From contig LYSW01000009.1 in assembly GCA_001657295.1 (NCBI GenBank), positions 1 through 64,000 on the forward strand: a DNA stretch of 64,000 nucleotides. Direction: 5' to 3'. Source of the DNA: Oceanicaulis sp. BBD 1991-10 (lineage in GTDB: Bacteria; Pseudomonadota; Alphaproteobacteria; Caulobacterales; Maricaulaceae). Below, piece after piece: positions 36,524 to 44,393 of the stretch; the first letter of the stretch is position 1, and the number at the start of each line of letters is the position of its first letter. The notes beneath the pieces are model-generated. The model was not told the origin of the DNA. It was given only the letters and a program-made list of their open reading frames with translations, and did no database searches. The position numbers and the translations under genes were made by a program.

Positions 36524-36688
36524 ATGGCTGATAACGCAAAACCTACCCCGGAAGAGCTGCTTGAGCAGCTCAAAAAGGAAGGCATCCACTCGCTCGAAGA
36601 CCTCGCGAAGGTCGCGTCGGAGAAAATCGGCGCCGCGTCGACGGCTGAATCCGTCTTCATCACGCCGCACTTCGTCGGCAGCCACTAA
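36524..36688 (+). CDS. 54-residue peptide, candidate RiPP precursor
   Basis: The start ATG at 36524 has GGGAGAG a few nucleotides upstream. The N-terminal part (7-36) is a charged amphipathic helix with E-E-L-L-E-Q-L-K-K-E-G and H-S-L-E-D-L-A-K-V-A, as in leader peptides. After a G-A-A-S segment the C-terminal part is unlike it: S-V-F-I-T-P-H-F-V-G-S-H, rich in Ser/Thr/His/Phe and ending in His. There is no signal peptide or double-Gly site of the GG type. Three downstream genes (two DUF6895-like proteins and a dioxygenase) form a tight operon, so I infer that this is a modified peptide precursor. Alternatively it could be a small regulatory subunit. Confidence 0.65.
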   Translation: MADNAKPTPEELLEQLKKEGIHSLEDLAKVASEKIGAASTAESVFITPHFVGSH

Positions 36689-36697
36689 CCGTAAAGC

Positions 36698-36730
36698 GAT
36701 CCTTCCGGTCATGTATCGACCGGAAGGATC
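36698..36730 (+). promoter_or_regulatory. Perfect intercistronic hairpin after the peptide gene
   Basis: GATCCTTCCGGTC is repeated as an exact inverted copy after a 7-nt loop, giving a 13-bp stem, 10 nt after the peptide stop. There is no T-run. Such hairpins downstream of precursor genes commonly stabilise or attenuate the transcript so that the precursor outnumbers its enzymes. Confidence 0.7.
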
Positions 36731-36749
36731 GCCTTGCCGTGTCTTTGTG

Positions 36750-37691
36750 ATGGATTGCTCACTTCAGGACACAGACACCCTGGCGTCGATGCAAGACGCC
36801 ATATTGGCGCGCTGCGCCGATTGGGTGATCGCCAATCTTGCGGCGTTCTCGCCGCCGACCCGGCGTGAAGACGAGGCCTGCGGCGATCCCGGACTCGGTC
36901 CCAAGCGCAAAGCCCTCGGCGAGCTCTGCGTCGCCTTCGATGTCCTGCAGCTTTACGCCGCCCGCCGATTGCCTGACGCCAGGGATGCGATCCTTGACTG
37001 GATCACCGCGCAGACGAAAGCCCCATATTTCTTTGAGCACATGTATCGGAAGCCTGAGAGCTTTGCGTTCTACAATTCGGTCCACGCGTCTTTGCGCAAG
37101 GCCGGCCGGCGCCAGGCCGAGATCGAGCATTGGTTGAAGCTTCAATGCGCCGGCGGTCTTTTGGAATATATTGAACGCACCCCCTGGCAGACGATCGCAA
37201 CCAAGTTCGGGCTGGAGCAATCGGGCTTGCCGGACGCCCTGCCGCCTTACCCTGAACTCGTCGCGCGCTCGATTGTCGCCCGCTTTCCCTACCTGTCGCA
37301 GGCGCGGGAGATGGATATTTACGCCCTGACGCATGTCATCATGTTCACGACGAATTTCGGTGCCCGGCCGTTCGACGACCGCTATCGCGCCGCCATGGCT
37401 GAAACGGTCCTGCATTTAATCTTGATGTCGATTATCCGCGGCGACGCCGATATCGTCGGCGAGCTGTTGATTTGCGCGCTTTGCCTTAATGTTTCGGAAG
37501 ACTGGCGCGTCGCCGAAGGCTGGCGCTTCCTGTATGGCGCGCTGCACGCTACCGGCGCGATCCTCGACCATCGCTATGTGGCCGGCGAGCGTTTGGACGA
37601 TTCCCCTTTCGAGCCGTTTTTCGCATCGAATTATCACCCCACGCTGGTGGCCTTGATGGCCGCCTGTCTGGCCGTGGCGAGGCGGGCATGA
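36750..37691 (+). CDS. Helical protein resembling DUF6895, peptide-operon protein 1
   Basis: Encodes 313 residues, nearly all helical, without signal peptide or metal motif. The N-terminal C-A-D-W-V-I-A-N-L-A-A-F and K-R-K-A-L-G-E-L-C-V-A-F-D pattern resembles DUF6895 proteins as I remember them; this was not checked. Starting at 36750 keeps the hairpin at 36698-36730 outside the gene; an ATG inside the hairpin loop (36711) is an alternative. It overlaps the next gene by 4 nt (ATGA). The enzymatic role is unknown. Confidence 0.6.
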   Translation: MDCSLQDTDTLASMQDAILARCADWVIANLAAFSPPTRREDEACGDPGLGPKRKALGELCVAFDVLQLYAARRLPDARDAILDWITAQTKAPYFFEHMYRKPESFAFYNSVHASLRKAGRRQAEIEHWLKLQCAGGLLEYIERTPWQTIATKFGLEQSGLPDALPPYPELVARSIVARFPYLSQAREMDIYALTHVIMFTTNFGARPFDDRYRAAMAETVLHLILMSIIRGDADIVGELLICALCLNVSEDWRVAEGWRFLYGALHATGAILDHRYVAGERLDDSPFEPFFASNYHPTLVALMAACLAVARRA

Positions 37692-38548
37692 GCGAGCCGG
37701 CGTCGGCCGGTCCTGTCGGCGAGGTGCATGACGCCTTGCGCCGGCTGGCGCAGCGTCCGGACGCGCTCTTAACGCCCGATCTGTCCAATGCCGTTTGTAT
37801 TCTGGGGCTGTGTTGCGATCAGGCGGCGCGCCTGGAAGACGCGGTCGCGGACTTGATCCGGGTGTTCGGGGCGTTGCTCGAAGACCGGCTTGCCAAGGAT
37901 GACCCGGCGCCACAGGAGTTCTGGTCGCTGCTTATGGCTGCGCATTATCTGCAAGCGCTCTCAGGAAAGATCCCGCCGGCGCTCAATAAACGCGTGGCGC
38001 TGATCGCCGCCGCCCTTCCGGCGGATCGTGTGGAGGACAGCTATGCGGTCTATCTGCAGATCCTAGTCATGATGGGCCGCATTGAGCGCCGTGCGGCGCT
38101 TGCCTGGAATGCGCCGCCGCCACGTGAGTTTAGTGCGGTGCTGACGTCTAAGGAGCGGGCGGGCGATCTGCTGCAAAGCCTGGAGGCCGCGACCCGTTTC
38201 GGATGCGAGCGCCCCTTGGACGTCCAGGACGCGCTGGTCGCCATAATCCAGGCGATCATGTCGACCCGCATCAGCGCGGACAATATCGAGGAGGCCGCCC
38301 GCCTGGTGCGGATCGCCGCCCATCTTGACCCCGCCCGCAACCGATGTGTCGAAGAGGCCTACGCCTTCCTGCTCGCGCAGCAAAATTATGACGGGCTTTG
38401 GGGGCGCGACCCCAAGGGCGCCTTGAGCCGGCGCCTGCGCGAGACACGGGCCGTGCTTTGGATGGCTGCGGAATATCAAGACCCTGGCTTCAGGGCGTTG
38501 CGCGATGCAGGTCGATATTTTTCCAGGATCAATCATGCTGACGGATAA
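37688..38548 (+). CDS. Helical protein, peptide-operon protein 2
   Basis: Encodes 286 residues, all-helical like its upstream neighbour and of similar length, suggesting divergent paralogues or two subunits. Blocks such as V-E-E-A-Y-A-F-L-L-A-Q-Q-N-Y-D-G-L-W-G (about residues 220-240) recall alpha/alpha-toroid proteins of the terpene-cyclase/prenyltransferase type, but no D-x-D-D motif is present. Translation is coupled on both sides (ATGA overlap upstream; 14-nt overlap with the dioxygenase gene downstream). Function unknown. Confidence 0.6.
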   Translation: MSEPASAGPVGEVHDALRRLAQRPDALLTPDLSNAVCILGLCCDQAARLEDAVADLIRVFGALLEDRLAKDDPAPQEFWSLLMAAHYLQALSGKIPPALNKRVALIAAALPADRVEDSYAVYLQILVMMGRIERRAALAWNAPPPREFSAVLTSKERAGDLLQSLEAATRFGCERPLDVQDALVAIIQAIMSTRISADNIEEAARLVRIAAHLDPARNRCVEEAYAFLLAQQNYDGLWGRDPKGALSRRLRETRAVLWMAAEYQDPGFRALRDAGRYFSRINHADG

Positions 38549-39326
38549 GCAGATCGACGCGTTCAAGGAAGACGGCTTCCTGATCCTGAAAGACTATTTC
38601 AGCGAGGCGTGCGTCGCGCACTGGAGGGAAGCCTGCGCAAGACGATATGGCATCGGCTCCATCGATGATTGGAGGCCGGGCTATACGCCGCCGGGCGGGA
38701 TCAGGCCCCTTCAAATCGAGCCCCGCTTCCAACTCGCACGCTATGGCGATTTTCCCGGCATTCTGGCTCAGCTGGGCAGCGGCGCTGAGGACGGGCGGCC
38801 CAACCTGATCTTCAAATATCCCAACACCGAGCCGGGCGCGCACCGGCTGCCCGAGACCGGGCATGTCGACCTCATCTTTCAGGGCAGCCGCCGGCGCTTC
38901 ACGCTGGGCGCGCTGTCCTATCTCAATGAGACCGTTCCGGGCCAGGGCGCAACCTGCGCATGGCCGGGCTCGCACAAGCCGGTCTGGCGCTTCTTCCAGG
39001 CCAATCCGGACGCATACGCGGTCGGCTTTGATAATGATCTACGCCACAAAATGGAAAGCCGGCTTAATGCGTTCACCGATTATGGCGCGCCTGTGGAGCT
39101 GACCGCGTCTCCCCGCGATCTGATCTTGTGGCATGCCTTCCTCTTGCACGAGGCCTCGCCGAATGCGGGGACCCGGCCCCGCCTGGCGGTCTTTCACCGC
39201 TTCGGTCAGGCGCTGCGCGAGGGCGAACCGTTTGAGACCTTTGGCGATATCTGGGAGCATTGGGCGATCGGCGGCGGCGAAAAGGCGCGAGGGCCGGCGG
39301 CCTGCGCGCCGGCCGGGCCGCGTTAA
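38535..39326 (+). CDS. PhyH-type Fe(II)/2-oxoglutarate dioxygenase
   Basis: Encodes 263 residues. The phytanoyl-CoA dioxygenase fold is recognised by the N-terminal F-K-E-D-G-F-L-I-L-K-D-Y-F, the metal ligands H110 and D112 (G-H-V-D) and the distal L-L-H-E-A-S-P-N with H205, followed by R214 for 2-oxoglutarate. It should hydroxylate an unactivated carbon; next to the peptide gene the substrate may be the modified peptide. The start at 38535 has AGGA upstream and overlaps the previous gene. The 3' end overlaps the convergent tetR by 4 nt. Confidence 0.82.
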   Translation: MLTDKQIDAFKEDGFLILKDYFSEACVAHWREACARRYGIGSIDDWRPGYTPPGGIRPLQIEPRFQLARYGDFPGILAQLGSGAEDGRPNLIFKYPNTEPGAHRLPETGHVDLIFQGSRRRFTLGALSYLNETVPGQGATCAWPGSHKPVWRFFQANPDAYAVGFDNDLRHKMESRLNAFTDYGAPVELTASPRDLILWHAFLLHEASPNAGTRPRLAVFHRFGQALREGEPFETFGDIWEHWAIGGGEKARGPAACAPAGPR

Positions 39327-39889
39327 ACCAGTCTGATCCGCGCTTTAAGCTGCGCGGTCGCGAGGTCGAACTTCAACACATCGCCGGCGGCGCGTGCGAT
39401 CAGCTGGGCGCCTTCCACCAGCGCCAGCGCGGCGGCGGCCTCCAGGCCGGGCTCCTCCACACCCTTTATCGAGCCATCGGACCGAGCCAGCTTGAAGGTG
39501 GCGGTCAGCCAATCCAGGCTCGCGGCGTTGAACGCGTCCAGCTCGGCCAGCGTATCGGGGTTCAGGCTGTCGCGCCCGGCGCTGAGCGCGACGCACAGAC
39601 AGACCTGCTCGCCGCCCGCCAGCGCCTCGCGATAAAGATCAAGATATTCCGCCAGCCGGTCGGCGGCGCGGGTGCGCCGCGCCGCGACCGCGCCGAGCTT
39701 GCCGACCACCTGGCCGCGATAGCGGGCGGTCAGCGCCAGACCCAATTCGGCCTTGGAGGGAAAATGGTGGTGGATGCTGGCCTTGCGGATGCCGATCTCC
39801 GCTTCCAGATCGCCATAGCTGAAGCCGTCAAACCCGCGCGCGCGCACCAGGCGTTCGGCGGCGTCCAGGATTTGCTGTTTGCGGTCCAT
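39323..39889 (-). CDS. TetR/AcrR family regulator of the glutaredoxin/cupin regulon
   Basis: Encodes 188 residues beginning M-D-R-K-Q-Q-I-L-D-A-A-E-R-L-V. The HTH is clear (F-S-Y-G-D-L-E-A-E-I-G-I-R-K-A-S-I-H-H-H-F-P-S-K). One central region has C-L-C-V-A, and a redox-sensitive cysteine is possible. It is the last gene of the operon grx - disulfide reductase - tetR. Two matching palindromes in the divergent region 41738-41856 are its probable operators. Confidence 0.85.
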   Translation of the reverse strand: MDRKQQILDAAERLVRARGFDGFSYGDLEAEIGIRKASIHHHFPSKAELGLALTARYRGQVVGKLGAVAARRTRAADRLAEYLDLYREALAGGEQVCLCVALSAGRDSLNPDTLAELDAFNAASLDWLTATFKLARSDGSIKGVEEPGLEAAAALALVEGAQLIARAAGDVLKFDLATAQLKARIRLV

Positions 39890-39924
39890 ATCCGGCTCCG
39901 TCTTTTGGGGGCGAACCCGGCGCG

Positions 39925-41358
39925 CTAAGCGCCGGGGCCGCAATCGATGCAGCGCAGAGGCGGGTTGGGGCCGAAGCCAAGCTTGGCGTTGAGGTCCCGA
40001 AGGGCGGTGCGCACGCCTTCCTCCACCACCGGATGGTAGAAGGGATTTTGCAGCGTGCGCGAGACGCTGTGTCCCGCGTCGATCTGCCAGGCGAGCAGGT
40101 GCGCCAGATGCTCGGCGTCCGGGCCGATCATCTCAGCGCCCAGGAGTTGGCCGGTCCCGGCTTCGCCATAGACGCGCAACAGGCCCTGATTGCGTCCGGT
40201 CACCCGCGCGCGGCCCTGGTCTTCGAAGGAGACCTCGCCGATCTCGAACTCGGCGCCGGCGTCGACCAGCGCCTGATAGCTCTGTCCGGCCAGGCCGATC
40301 TGAGGATCGGTGAAGACCACGCCCAGCCCGGTCCGCCGGCCGCGCCGATAGGCGTCGGGCAGGCGCGCGGCGTTCTCCCCGGCCAGCCGGCCTTCATCGG
40401 CCGCCTCGTGCAGGATGGGCAGATCATTGGAGGCGTCGCCGGCGATGAAGATGTGCGTGTCGCCGACCCGGGCGGACAGCGGATCATAATCGGGCGCGCC
40501 GTTGGGGTTCAGCGTCAAGGAGGTGCTCTCAAGACCGATCCGGTCCAGATTGGACCGGCGCCCCGCCGCGCTCAGCAGGTAGTCGAAGCGGGATTCGCCG
40601 CGGTCCTCGCCGTCCGCCCAGCGCACCACGACGTCGTCGCCCTCACGCGTGATCTGAGTGTCCGCGCGCCAATGGATCGGAAACTCCGCCGCGAAGCTTT
40701 TCGCCGCATAGGCTTTAACACTCGGATCGCTGAGCGGCCCCACGAAGCCGTCCCGCCCGAACAGCTCCACCCTCACGCCCAGCCGATGCAGCGCCTGGCC
40801 CAGCTCCAGGCCGATCACCCCGCCGCCGAACACGGCGACGGAGCGCGGCAGATCATCGAGGTCGAACACGTCGTCATTGATGATCAAACGGTCCCCGGCC
40901 GCCTTGAAGGCCGCCGGCGCATTGGGGCGCGATCCCACGGCGATGACGATGGCGCGCGCCGTGATGTTTCGGCCGGAGCCGAGCTTCAGCGTGTGATCAT
41001 CAACGAATTGCGCGTGCTCGCGGATGACATGGCCGGGCTCGAATTCGTCGACCGCGTCCAGAACAAAGCCGACAAAGCGGTCGCGCTCCGCCTTCACCCG
41101 CGCCATGACGGCCTTGCCGTCAACGGTCGGGGCCGGCGTGTTCACGCCGAATTGCGCGGTGGTTTTGGCGGCGTGCGCCGCGTCGGCGGCGGCGATCAAA
41201 AGCTTGGACGGCATGCAGCCGACCCGTGCGCAGGTCGTGCCCAGCGGTCCGCCGTCGATAAGGGCGATCCGGTCGGTGTATTTGCGGGCTTCGCGATAGG
41301 CGCTCATTCCGGCGGTGCCGGCGCCCAGAATGGCGACATCCACGTCATAGTCGGCCAT
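39925..41358 (-). CDS. Dihydrolipoyl dehydrogenase-like flavoprotein disulfide reductase
   Basis: Encodes 477 residues. It has an FAD-binding motif V-A-I-L-G-A-G-T-A-G-M-S, the redox-active pair C-A-R-V-G-C-M-P-S-K, an NAD(P)-binding V-A-V-F-G-G-G-V-I-G-L-E, a second FAD motif F-I-A-G-D-A-S and the dimer-interface active-site H-P-V-V-E-E. Unlike lipoamide dehydrogenase of dehydrogenase complexes it stands with glutaredoxin and TetR genes, so a detoxifying or glutathione-like reductase role is likelier. It ends with a C-I-D-C motif, an extra cysteine pair near the C-terminus as in mercuric-reductase relatives. Confidence 0.85.
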   Translation of the reverse strand: MADYDVDVAILGAGTAGMSAYREARKYTDRIALIDGGPLGTTCARVGCMPSKLLIAAADAAHAAKTTAQFGVNTPAPTVDGKAVMARVKAERDRFVGFVLDAVDEFEPGHVIREHAQFVDDHTLKLGSGRNITARAIVIAVGSRPNAPAAFKAAGDRLIINDDVFDLDDLPRSVAVFGGGVIGLELGQALHRLGVRVELFGRDGFVGPLSDPSVKAYAAKSFAAEFPIHWRADTQITREGDDVVVRWADGEDRGESRFDYLLSAAGRRSNLDRIGLESTSLTLNPNGAPDYDPLSARVGDTHIFIAGDASNDLPILHEAADEGRLAGENAARLPDAYRRGRRTGLGVVFTDPQIGLAGQSYQALVDAGAEFEIGEVSFEDQGRARVTGRNQGLLRVYGEAGTGQLLGAEMIGPDAEHLAHLLAWQIDAGHSVSRTLQNPFYHPVVEEGVRTALRDLNAKLGFGPNPPLRCIDCGPGA

Positions 41359-41416
41359 GGCCGATCCTTTCTGCTCGCTCAAGCCTTACGGTCTGAGACT
41401 GCGTCTGCGCCGCCCG

Positions 41417-41686
41417 TCAGCGGGCGGGCTCCAGATTGAGAAGCGGCGCCAGGGCGCCGGAGCGGTCCAGCGCCGCCAGGTCATCGAAGCCGCCATGAGG
41501 CTGGCCGTCGATCAGGATTTGCGGCACGGTCTGGCCGCCTTGGGAGCGGCGCACCATCTCGTCACGAAGCTCAGGGCGTTCGACCAGATCGTATTCGACA
41601 TAATCAACGCCGTACCCATCGAGCAGCGCCTTCGCGCGGTGACAATAGGGGCAGTAATTCTTGGTGTAGATCTGCACTTTGGACAT
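41417..41686 (-). CDS. grxC: Glutaredoxin 3
   Basis: Encodes 89 residues with the active site C-P-Y-C, the cis-Pro segment Q-T-V-P-Q-I-L-I-D and G-G-F-D-D-L, matching GrxC in length and sequence. It reduces disulfides with glutathione. First gene of the minus-strand operon with the disulfide reductase and TetR genes. The start at 41686 is preceded by GGAGGGA. Confidence 0.92.
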   Translation of the reverse strand: MSKVQIYTKNYCPYCHRAKALLDGYGVDYVEYDLVERPELRDEMVRRSQGGQTVPQILIDGQPHGGFDDLAALDRSGALAPLLNLEPAR

Positions 41687-41737
41687 GGTGTCCCTCCATT
41701 GCCGGGGACCGCGGCGGCGGTCGCATTTCCGTGTTGA

Positions 41738-41753
41738 TCTACCAAGTGGTAGA
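41738..41753. promoter_or_regulatory. Palindromic operator 1 (grx side)
   Basis: TCTACCAAGTGGTAGA: perfect 7-bp arms around a 2-nt centre. It lies 52 nt upstream of the grxC start and is almost identical to the site at 41841-41856. Confidence 0.8.
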
Positions 41754-41840
41754 CGTGACTCTAAAATCAAGGTCGGTTGATCTCAAGATCTTCACGTATG
41801 CGTGAACCGCGCAAGCTTGAATTCCGGCATCGCAACGATA

Positions 41841-41856
41841 TCTACCAACTGGTAGA
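41841..41856. promoter_or_regulatory. Palindromic operator 2 (cupin side)
   Basis: TCTACCAACTGGTAGA: the same arms as operator 1 with a different centre, 14 nt before the cupin start. Centre-to-centre spacing of 103 nt is close to ten helical turns, so looping or independent control of both promoters is possible. Confidence 0.8.
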
Positions 41857-41870
41857 CACGGGAGCTGCTC

Positions 41871-42551
41871 ATGGACCTCAACGCCGATTTCAGCCGGCCG
41901 GCGCGCGTGCGCGATGCGGACAATCCCTGGCGCGCCTCGCCCTCCGCCGGCGTGGAGCGCAAAATGCTCGACCGCATCGGTGAGGAGGTCGCCCGCGCCA
42001 CCACCATCGTGCGTTTCGCCAAAGGCAGCGCGTTCGCGCCGCACACCCATGGCGGCGGCGAGGAATTCATCGTGCTGGACGGCGTGTTTCAGGACGAGCA
42101 TGCCGATTATCCCGCCGGCAGCTATGTGCGCAATCCGCCGACGTCCAGCCACACGCCGCGCTCGGAGCCAGGCTGCACCATCTTCGTCAAGCTCTGGCAG
42201 ATGCGGCCGGATGACCGGCGCCAGGTGGTGATCGACATGAATGCGGTCGCGCTGGAGCCGGCGCCGGATCGCGATGGCGTGGCGCAGGCGGTGTTGTTTC
42301 AGGACGCCGATGAGACCGTGCGCAAGGAGCGCTGGGCGCCGGGCGCCCAGGTGGCGCTGGACGCGCTCGGCGGGGCCGAGCTTCTGGTCCTGTCCGGGGC
42401 GCTGACAGACGGCGCGCATCGTCTGACCGTCCGGGATTGGCTGCGCGTGCCCGATGGAGACCGCCGCACGCTGACGGCCGATCCGGGCGGCGCGGAGATC
42501 TGGATCAAGACCGGCCATCTGATCCACGCCCGCGCGCCCGGGGCGGCCTGA
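41871..42551 (+). CDS. ChrR-like double cupin protein
   Basis: Encodes 226 residues. The first cupin motif is H-T-H-G-G-G-E-E-F-I-V-L-D-G-V-F with a conserved D-Y-P-A-G-S-Y-V-R-N-P-P, like the metal-binding cupin of ChrR anti-sigma factors; the second half is a degenerate cupin. The zinc-finger anti-sigma part of ChrR is missing. Likely an enzyme or sensor for peroxides or electrophiles. An operator lies in its leader, and it is followed after 3 nt by the amine oxidase gene. Confidence 0.8.
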   Translation: MDLNADFSRPARVRDADNPWRASPSAGVERKMLDRIGEEVARATTIVRFAKGSAFAPHTHGGGEEFIVLDGVFQDEHADYPAGSYVRNPPTSSHTPRSEPGCTIFVKLWQMRPDDRRQVVIDMNAVALEPAPDRDGVAQAVLFQDADETVRKERWAPGAQVALDALGGAELLVLSGALTDGAHRLTVRDWLRVPDGDRRTLTADPGGAEIWIKTGHLIHARAPGAA

Positions 42552-42554
42552 GCC

Positions 42555-43628
42555 ATGGATGCGGACACGATCATCATCGGCGCCGGGATCAGCGGTCTTG
42601 CGGCGGGGCTGCGCCTTGAGGCGGCCGGACGCGACTATCTGATCCTGGAGGCGCGCGACCGGGTCGGGGGCCGCGCGCACGGGGTGGAGATCGGCGAAGA
42701 CGGCGGGATTGATCTGGGCCCCAGCTGGGTCTGGCCGAAATACCAGCCGCGCGTGCGCGGCCTCATCAACGCGCTCGCGCTGCGTCATTTCGAGCAGCAC
42801 GAGACCGGCGACATCCTCTATGACGCCGATGACGGCGTGCAGCGCCTTCGCCATCCGCACCGCTACGCCGACGCGCGCCGCATCGCGGGCGGGCCCGCAG
42901 CGTTGGCGCTCGGCATGGCGGAGCAGCTCGACGCGGCGCGGCTGCGCCTCGGCGCGCAGGTGGTCGGGCTGGATTTTTCCGGTGCGCCAAGCGTCCGGCT
43001 CGACGGAGGCGAACAGCTGACGGCGCATCAGATCATCGCGGCGGCGCCGCCGCGCCTGATCGCTGGCTGGACGGTCACCCCGGCCCTGCCGCCCGCGCTG
43101 ATCGAAGGCCTGGCCCGCTGGCCGACCTGGATGGCGGCCCACGCAAAATTCGTCGCCCGCTATGATCGCCCCTTCTGGCGGCGGGCGGGGCTGTCCGGAT
43201 CGGCGCTCAGCCCGCGCGGCCCCTTGATGGAGGTGGTCGATCATTCCGACGATGAGGCGGAGATTTTCGCCCTGTTCGGATTTGTCGGCTGGCCGGCCCG
43301 GCGCCGCCGGCGGCGCGGCGAAGACGGTCTGGTCGCCGACGCTCTGGACCAGCTTGAGCGCCTGTTCGGCGCCGCGGCGCAATCACCGCTGGAGACCCAT
43401 TTCAAGGATTGGGCGCAGGATGGGTTCACCGCCGCGCCCGGCGATGAAGCCGGCCCGGACGGTCATCCGCCCTATGGCGAACGCGCGCTCCAGCAGCTCT
43501 GGTTCGACGACCGTCTGGCGATCGCCGGCGCGGAAGCCGACCCGCAAAACGGCGGTCTGATCGAAGGCGCGCTCGCCGCCGCCGACGCCGCGGTCAAACG
43601 CCTCGGACTGATGCACGCTGCGGCCTGA
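42555..43628 (+). CDS. FAD-dependent flavin monoamine oxidase family protein
   Basis: Encodes 357 residues. The N-terminal dinucleotide-binding motif I-I-I-G-A-G-I-S-G-L-A-A-G and the following E-A-R-D-R-V-G-G-R-A-H are classic for amine oxidases; the C-terminal end has F-D-D-R-L-A-I-A-G-A-E and G-G-L-I-E-G-A-L. It is shorter than typical MAOs (about 450) because the substrate domain is reduced. Co-regulated with the cupin gene. The substrate is unknown. Confidence 0.83.
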   Translation: MDADTIIIGAGISGLAAGLRLEAAGRDYLILEARDRVGGRAHGVEIGEDGGIDLGPSWVWPKYQPRVRGLINALALRHFEQHETGDILYDADDGVQRLRHPHRYADARRIAGGPAALALGMAEQLDAARLRLGAQVVGLDFSGAPSVRLDGGEQLTAHQIIAAAPPRLIAGWTVTPALPPALIEGLARWPTWMAAHAKFVARYDRPFWRRAGLSGSALSPRGPLMEVVDHSDDEAEIFALFGFVGWPARRRRRRGEDGLVADALDQLERLFGAAAQSPLETHFKDWAQDGFTAAPGDEAGPDGHPPYGERALQQLWFDDRLAIAGAEADPQNGGLIEGALAAADAAVKRLGLMHAAA

Positions 43629-43651
43629 TGGACCGCCGACACGCACAAGAG

Positions 43652-43690
43652 AGCCCCGCTGACGCAGATGCGCCGCGGGGCTGTCTTTCG
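43652..43690 (+). terminator. Terminator after the amine oxidase gene
   Basis: Stem AGCCCCGC / GCGGGGCT with a 15-nt loop, followed by GTCTTTC. Confidence 0.65.
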
Positions 43691-43707
43691 GGTCGCGCTG
43701 AGCGGGT

Positions 43708-44259
43708 CTAGGCGGCGCGGGTCGCAGCGTGGACCGGGAAGTCGATCTGCGTGCCGAACGCCTCGTTGATATAGTTGGTCAGAACGTTCAGAGCGACATG
43801 GCCGACAATCTCAACCAGCTCGGCGTCGGAATAGCCGGCCAGGCGCACCTCGGCGAAGTCCTGCTCGCTGACCCGGCCCCGGTTCTCGGCCACCTTCACG
43901 GCGAAGCGGACGGCGGCGTCGGCCTTCGCGTCGGTCGAGCGGCCGGCGCGGTTGGCGGCGAGCTCGGCGGAATCCAGCTTCGCGAGGTTTTGGCCCAGAT
44001 AGGTGTGCGCGCTGTTGCAGTAATCGCAGCCGTTATAATTCGCGATCGCCAGCGCGATCCGTTCACGGGTCGCGGCGGTGAGCTTGCCTTTGCCCAGCGC
44101 CCCGCTGAGGGACAGATAGCCGTCCAGCGTGTGCGGGCTGTTGGCGATCAGGCGGAACATGTTCGGGGCGGAACCGAGCATTTTTTCAACGCCTTGCAAG
44201 AGCGGCCGGCTGGCCTCGGGAGCGTCGGCGACGGTGGCGGGGGTCGGGATGCGGGACAT
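43708..44259 (-). CDS. Carboxymuconolactone decarboxylase/AhpD-like peroxidase
   Basis: Encodes 183 residues with the AhpD-type active site C-D-Y-C-N-S-A-H after L-T-A-A-T-R-E-R-I-A-L-A-I-A-N-Y-N-G. Such proteins reduce peroxides through the Cys pair and a nearby His. It is divergent from a LysR gene that probably controls it. Confidence 0.87.
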   Translation of the reverse strand: MSRIPTPATVADAPEASRPLLQGVEKMLGSAPNMFRLIANSPHTLDGYLSLSGALGKGKLTAATRERIALAIANYNGCDYCNSAHTYLGQNLAKLDSAELAANRAGRSTDAKADAAVRFAVKVAENRGRVSEQDFAEVRLAGYSDAELVEIVGHVALNVLTNYINEAFGTQIDFPVHAATRAA

Positions 44260-44393
44260 GGTGATTTCCTTTCGCGTTGGGTTTTCAGATCAGCCCTCCT
44301 GGCTGCGAGAGGAAAGTTACGCCCCTTCAATTTATGAATGAATATACTCTTTTGGTAATTGATTATTCCGTAAAATGTAAGCAATCATGCGCC

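Noticed and set aside
36524-36688. Small peptide as a toxin or antitoxin
   Set aside because: No hydrophobic toxin-like helix and no neighbouring partner of toxin-antitoxin type; the dioxygenase and coupled helical genes fit a modified peptide better.
36561-36749. Upstream extension of the first helical protein of the peptide operon
   Set aside because: The extension reads Ser/Arg/Lys-rich in a frame overlapping the well-formed small peptide gene and the hairpin.
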